This document shows positions 22,525 to 25,778 of a stretch of 25,778 bases of DNA, in pieces. This DNA comes from a virus. The notes beneath the pieces were generated by a model. It had not been told where the DNA came from, did no database searches, and saw only the letters and a list, made by a program, of their open reading frames with translations. A program made the position numbers and the translations under genes. The first letter of the stretch is position 1. Each line of letters starts with the position of its first letter. The DNA lies in IMG/VR virus record IMGVR_UViG_3300000928_000199, positions 1-25,778 of that record. The stretch is one strand, 5' to 3'.

Positions 22525-24246
22525 ATGGCAGATGAGCAAGTCTTTCCTATTACTTATAAAGCCGGAATATTGCGTGACGGGGCTTTTTTTCAAGGAGATT
22601 ATTGCCCAGACGGACAATGGGTCAGATTTTTTAGAGGTCAGCCTCAGAATATCGGTGGAATGAAAACGATAGAGATAAAATCAAAAGACCTGTCTCAAAA
22701 AATAACAATGCCTAATTCTGCTTTTCCTTGTAGCTGTTTAGTATATTACGATAATGACGGACAGCATATTTTAATTGGTTGCTCGCAGGGTACTACTAGT
22801 TTTCCAGGTAATAAACGCGCTAATAATATACATCTTCTTTATAAAGAAGGCTTACTAGTACAAGTTAATTACAATAAATTTGCAGATAAAAACCGATTAG
22901 ATCGATTAATACAATATATCCCAATTATCAGCACTATAAACAACATTCAAACCAATTTAATTATTGGCTTGAATATGCAAAACTATTTGGATATTACAAC
23001 CTCATCTCCTATTGAAAGTGGGATTGTGATAGAAGGAATGAATTTTAGAAATTTAGAATTTCCTGATTTTGTTTTTAGAGAAGCAACAGGCGGAATGCTT
23101 TATGTTTCAAATAGATTATTTATTTATGGTAATAATGGAGTTGTTAGGTGGTCTTCAGCATCACAGGAAAAATCAGACAAAAAAACAAGTTTAAAAATTC
23201 CATTCCTATTTTTTGAAGACCGGTATTCCATAAATATTAGCACCGATAAAGTAATTTATGGAGCAGAATGGAGAGGAGGAGTGAACACGCCGACAATAAT
23301 CTTCTGGACCTTAAGCTCGGTTATTCGTATTACCAATATTACAGGTAGCAGTAGCCAACCTATTACTGATCCTGATGATCTTTCCTTTAGAAGAGAAGTA
23401 ATATCAAGAGATAGCTCTATTCTATCTTCAAGAAGCGTAGTTGAATATGATGGAATATTCTACTGGCCAGGCACACAAAGATTTTTCGTATTTAACGGCG
23501 TTGTTCTACCGCTTGAAAACAATCTAAATCGTCAAACTTTTTTTGATACTATTGACATGAAAAAACGTCAAAAGGTTTTTGGGATCAAAAATGTATCAAG
23601 GGACGAAATATGGTGGTTTTATCCCGAGAAAGGTAAAGCTGATGACGTCGGATGCACTAGAGCTGTGATTTACAATGTTATAGATAATAGTTGGTATGAT
23701 ACTGCTATAGAAAGGTCAGCCGGTTATTTTGATAATGTTAGCGGTAACATGTACAGCGTAGGTAAAAACTTAGTGCCTTATCCAAATGATAGCAATCATT
23801 ATATATGGCAACATGAGGTGGAAAACGATCAGGTTAATTTATATTATAACGGAGAAGCTGGCAGTGATACCGCTCAAGTGAAGCCTATAATTTCCTACTT
23901 TACTACGCCTATAATTTCATATGCCACGTACAACAAATTTAAACAACCGGTAGGGGTTGATTCTACTATGAAAATTATGAGAATTGAACCTAATCTAGTC
24001 CCTACAGATCAAGTAAATATGACTATTACTATTAACAGTTATGAATATCCAACAAGCAAAGCCGTTCCAAGCGAAGCTATTCTGATTACCGAAGTAAAGG
24101 AAGATACAAGAATTGTTAAACCTCGTATAGACGTGGAATACCAAGGGGGAAATATTAATTTTACCTTTAGATCAAATGGTCTTGGTTCAGGTTACCAAAT
24201 GGGAACAAATTTTGTTGTAGCAAAAATTGGGGATAACAGAATATGA
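22525..24246 (+). CDS. Tail nozzle protein (P22 gp10-like)
   Basis: Predicted to form the distal tail tube or nozzle that stabilises packaged DNA. It is a 573-residue beta-rich protein. It opens with FPITYKAGILRDGAFFQGDY, continues with RFFRGQPQNIGGMKTIEIK, has RLFIYGNNGVVRWSSAS and a beta-propeller-like middle with VEYDGIFYWPGTQRFFVFNG, and then KKRQKVFGIKNVSRDEIWWF with YPEKGKADDVGCTRAVIYNV and WYDTAIERSAGYFD. The block QKVFG-N-EIWWFYP...YNV...W is characteristic of gp10-like packaged-DNA stabilisation proteins. Its stop overlaps the next start (ATGA). No needle gene (gp26) follows. Confidence 0.85.
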   Translation: MADEQVFPITYKAGILRDGAFFQGDYCPDGQWVRFFRGQPQNIGGMKTIEIKSKDLSQKITMPNSAFPCSCLVYYDNDGQHILIGCSQGTTSFPGNKRANNIHLLYKEGLLVQVNYNKFADKNRLDRLIQYIPIISTINNIQTNLIIGLNMQNYLDITTSSPIESGIVIEGMNFRNLEFPDFVFREATGGMLYVSNRLFIYGNNGVVRWSSASQEKSDKKTSLKIPFLFFEDRYSINISTDKVIYGAEWRGGVNTPTIIFWTLSSVIRITNITGSSSQPITDPDDLSFRREVISRDSSILSSRSVVEYDGIFYWPGTQRFFVFNGVVLPLENNLNRQTFFDTIDMKKRQKVFGIKNVSRDEIWWFYPEKGKADDVGCTRAVIYNVIDNSWYDTAIERSAGYFDNVSGNMYSVGKNLVPYPNDSNHYIWQHEVENDQVNLYYNGEAGSDTAQVKPIISYFTTPIISYATYNKFKQPVGVDSTMKIMRIEPNLVPTDQVNMTITINSYEYPTSKAVPSEAILITEVKEDTRIVKPRIDVEYQGGNINFTFRSNGLGSGYQMGTNFVVAKIGDNRI

Positions 24247-24530
24247 TTACAGTCTATCCTAAATATATTTCTGTTAAATACTGGGCGGCTACTGTTTGTG
24301 ATGATTATTCGACTTTTGCTCTTCCTATATTGCGCGATGAAACAAAATGGAGTAAATGGGCACTCGCTGTCTCAAGCACAGAGCCTTTTACAAAAGCAGG
24401 AGTGCCTGGACCCTTTAAATTCGATCGCCAAAACACCGAAGAATTTGCTTTTAAAAACTGGGAAGAATGGGCAAGGAATGCCTATTTAATAATGCTCGAT
24501 TATGAGAATAATTCATCTGTTAAAAGCTAA
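24243..24530 (+). CDS. Small virion-associated protein of unknown function
   Basis: A 95-residue protein beginning MITVYPKYISVKYWAATVCD, with RNTEEF-like polar linker and an aromatic end NWEEWARNAYLIMLDYE. Short proteins ending in a W-x-x-W-A pattern follow tail genes in several podophages. Start overlaps the nozzle stop by 4 nt, so translation is coupled. No function is claimed. Confidence 0.65.
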   Translation: MITVYPKYISVKYWAATVCDDYSTFALPILRDETKWSKWALAVSSTEPFTKAGVPGPFKFDRQNTEEFAFKNWEEWARNAYLIMLDYENNSSVKS

Positions 24531-24567
24531 TTTCACCTAAGCCTCTTTTTGAAAAACTGAGATCGAT

Positions 24568-24597
24568 TTGCTTATTTCCCCTCCTCTTTGGTACAAT
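24568..24597 (+). promoter_or_regulatory. Candidate promoter for lysis genes
   Basis: TTGCTT (24568-24573), 18-nt spacer, TACAAT (24592-24597), in the 97-nt gap before the endolysin. Flanking bases ATTTGCTTA and TTTGG match those of the 20157 candidate promoter. Confidence 0.55.
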
Positions 24598-24627
24598 AAA
24601 ACAAAGGAACGATAGAATATCCACGTT

Positions 24628-25276
24628 ATGAAAAAACTGCTCAGAATTTTTATTTTTAGTAAATATTTTATAGTTCTTATTGCTCTGGTTGTAGGGATTG
24701 CCTCTAGCTATTTTTGGTATCCAAATAATTGGGTTGAAGAAGTCGCTGAAGAAATAATAAAAGAAGAAATAGGCATAAATATTAATTTAACACCAAATAA
24801 CAATGAACAAGAAATGAAAGCATCTCAAAAAGGCATTGATCTTATTAAACAATTTGAAGGTTTTAAAGATTATGTATATACGTGTCCTGCCGAAAAACCA
24901 ACTATTGGCTATGGTCATGTTATACCATCAATAGACATTGCGCTGATTGAAATGTTGAACTCTTCTCCTCATCTTTCGCAAGATAAAGCTGAAGAGTTTC
25001 TAAAAAACGATATAAAAGCCGTAGAAAGTGCAATTAATTCATTAGTGAGGGTTTCTTACACAAAATCAATTTGACGCTCTAACAAGCCTTATATTCAATT
25101 TTGGTAGTGAAAATTTTAAAAGAAGTAATGGACTTAGCAAACTCAATGACGGCGATTATGCAGGAACTGCCCACGAATTCTTTAGCAAAGAACATGGCGT
25201 AGTTGAAGTAAACGGTAAATTCTCTCAAGGACTTTACAATAGAAGAAAAGCAGAAGATGAATTATGGCATTCTTAA
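24628..25276 (+). pseudogene. SAR-type endolysin (GH24 lysozyme), frameshifted
   Basis: A muralytic lysozyme of the P1 Lyz/R21 type, broken in two frames. The first frame (24628-25074) has an N-terminal membrane segment (FIVLIALVVGIASSYFW, 14-30), fitting a signal-anchor-release domain. The catalytic triad follows as E77 (QFEGF), C86 (YTCPAEKP) and T92 (PTIGYGH). The spacings of 9 and 6 match the Glu-Cys-Thr triad of P1 Lyz. After Ser143 (25056) the match moves to the +1 frame: TQNQFDALTSLIFNFGSENF from 25058, then SKLNDGDYAGTA and GLYNRRKAEDELWHS to TAA 25274-25276. Two bases missing from a Leu codon would explain it (VSL-TQNQFDAL). No SAR cysteine is present, unlike P1 Lyz. Combined product about 216 residues. 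Confidence 0.85.
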
Positions 25277-25572
25277 AACATAAATTCAGAGCTAAACCAG
25301 TTGAGGCCGATGGTATTAAATTTCCCTCAAAGAAGGAATATAAAAGATATATGGAACTTAAGCAGTTACAACAAAATGGCGAGGTTATTTTTTTTCTAAG
25401 GCAAACACCTTTTCACCTAACAGGTGGCGTTAAATATCTTTGCGACTATCTTGTGTTCTGGACAAACGGCGAAATAACCTTTGAAGACGTAAAAGGCTTT
25501 AAAACAGACATGTATATTTTAAAAAAGAAGCAGGTGGAAGCTTCTTATCCTATTAACATTACCGAGATTTAA
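25264..25572 (+). CDS. DUF1064-family nuclease-like protein
   Basis: A 102-residue protein with the DUF1064 plan: HKFRAKPVEADGIKFPSKKE (6-25), YMELKQLQQNGEVIFFLRQT (29-48), then CDYLVFW (60-66) and TFEDVKGFKTDMYILKKKQ (72-90). Asp61 and Asp75-x-Lys77, perhaps with Glu25, form a PD-(D/E)xK-like nuclease core. Such proteins are common in phages and are thought to act on DNA branches or ends, which is not proven for this member. ATG 25264 lies in the 3' end of the endolysin second frame (13-nt overlap), suggesting coupling to the intact lysin originally. Confidence 0.75.
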   Translation: MAFLKHKFRAKPVEADGIKFPSKKEYKRYMELKQLQQNGEVIFFLRQTPFHLTGGVKYLCDYLVFWTNGEITFEDVKGFKTDMYILKKKQVEASYPINITEI

Positions 25573-25573
25573 A

Positions 25574-25768
25574 ATGAAAAATATAATTATTCTATCTGTA
25601 GTATTGCTCATTCTATGCATTACTACTTTTTTAATATCTTGTAATGACTTTCTTTCACCCACTATTGAGATATTTAACGAGACAAAAACTCCAATAAATC
25701 AAGATAGTAAACAGAAGCAGGAAAATATTAATCAAGAACAAGAATTTTTAGAGGACATAATGTATTAA
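25574..25768 (+). CDS. Small lipoprotein, possible outer-membrane spanin or remnant
   Basis: A 64-residue product with an N-terminal hydrophobic segment (IIILSVVLLILCITTF, 4-19) and a lipobox LISC (20-23), so Cys23 should be lipidated and the mature part exported. The mature part is short, polar and Gln/Glu-rich (NQDSKQKQENINQEQEF). Location after endolysin genes suggests an Rz1-like outer-membrane spanin, but it lacks the proline-rich region usual for Rz1 and no inner-membrane partner is seen. Its stop TAA (25766-25768) lies inside the putative IS end (25765-25778), so the original gene may have been longer and cut by insertion. Confidence 0.6.
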   Translation: MKNIIILSVVLLILCITTFLISCNDFLSPTIEIFNETKTPINQDSKQKQENINQEQEFLEDIMY

Positions 25769-25778
25769 CCCCAACTGT
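25765..25778 (-). repeat. Putative IS terminal inverted repeat (right copy)
   Basis: TTAACCCCAACTGT, the exact reverse complement of 2533-2546, at the last bases of the window. It also overlaps the lipoprotein stop codon. A second IS copy probably begins here and runs beyond the window. Confidence 0.55.

Larger units (their letters stand above)
4402..25768 (+). mobile_element. P22-like podovirus prophage structural block
   Basis: A continuous plus-strand run of virion genes in typical order: terminase, portal, co-chaperonin, scaffold, capsid, adaptor, fibres, tail tube, nozzle and lysis. A gp10-like nozzle, gp4-like adaptor and long portal with a helical C-terminus point to the P22-like podovirus plan. 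Integrase, repressor, small terminase, replication, needle and ejection genes were not recognised. Both sides end at apparent IS ends (2533-2546 and 25765-25778), so the block is probably an incomplete prophage. The minus-strand genes 2719-4192 may also belong to it. Confidence 0.8.

Overview
The window is AT-rich, coding-dense DNA that looks like a Rickettsiales-type alphaproteobacterial endosymbiont. The reasons are its base composition, the decayed transposase and serine-recombinase remnants, a long coiled-coil protein, an omptin-like outer-membrane protein and a patatin-like phospholipase. This taxonomic reading is an inference from composition and gene families. Most of the window is the morphogenesis, tail-fibre and lysis region of a P22-like podovirus prophage.

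Layout. Positions 1-2370 hold two host or accessory genes: an omptin-like barrel protein and a coiled-coil protein whose start region carries a perfect 19-bp tandem duplication. Positions 2351-2634 are a decay zone. A transposase C-terminal remnant ends just before an apparent IS terminal sequence (2533-2546), which cuts off an antisense serine recombinase after about 30 residues. The reverse complement of the same 14-bp sequence forms the last 14 bases of the window, so the prophage segment appears to be bracketed by two copies of one IS. Positions 2719-4192 (minus strand) encode a divergent DnaB-like protein with a degenerate P-loop, a cold-shock protein and an HU-type protein.

From 4402 everything runs on the plus strand: large terminase, portal, two small proteins, a GroES-like co-chaperonin, scaffold, an unknown protein, a fibre or decoration protein, a 411-nt leader with three approximately 60-nt tandem hairpin units, a capsid decoration protein, a 33-aa capsid N-arm look-alike, the major capsid protein and a strong terminator. 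The tail region follows: a gp4-like adaptor with an apparent inserted discoidin-like domain, a protein resembling a zinc ribbon that has lost its cysteines, three linked fibre genes (the last with an S74 self-cleaving chaperone domain), two small proteins, a patatin phospholipase, two more fibre genes, a tail-tube adaptor and a gp10-like nozzle protein. The lysis end has a frameshifted SAR-type endolysin, a DUF1064 nuclease-like protein and a small lipoprotein that ends inside the right IS terminus.

No integrase, repressor, small terminase, replication genes, tail needle or ejection proteins were recognised. The segment therefore looks like a structural block cut at both sides by IS activity, not a complete prophage. 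The most interesting points are the fibre domain that is cut at the same place by two consecutive gene boundaries, the tandem hairpin leader upstream of the capsid genes, the miniature capsid-arm gene, the IS bracketing and the inactivated endolysin.
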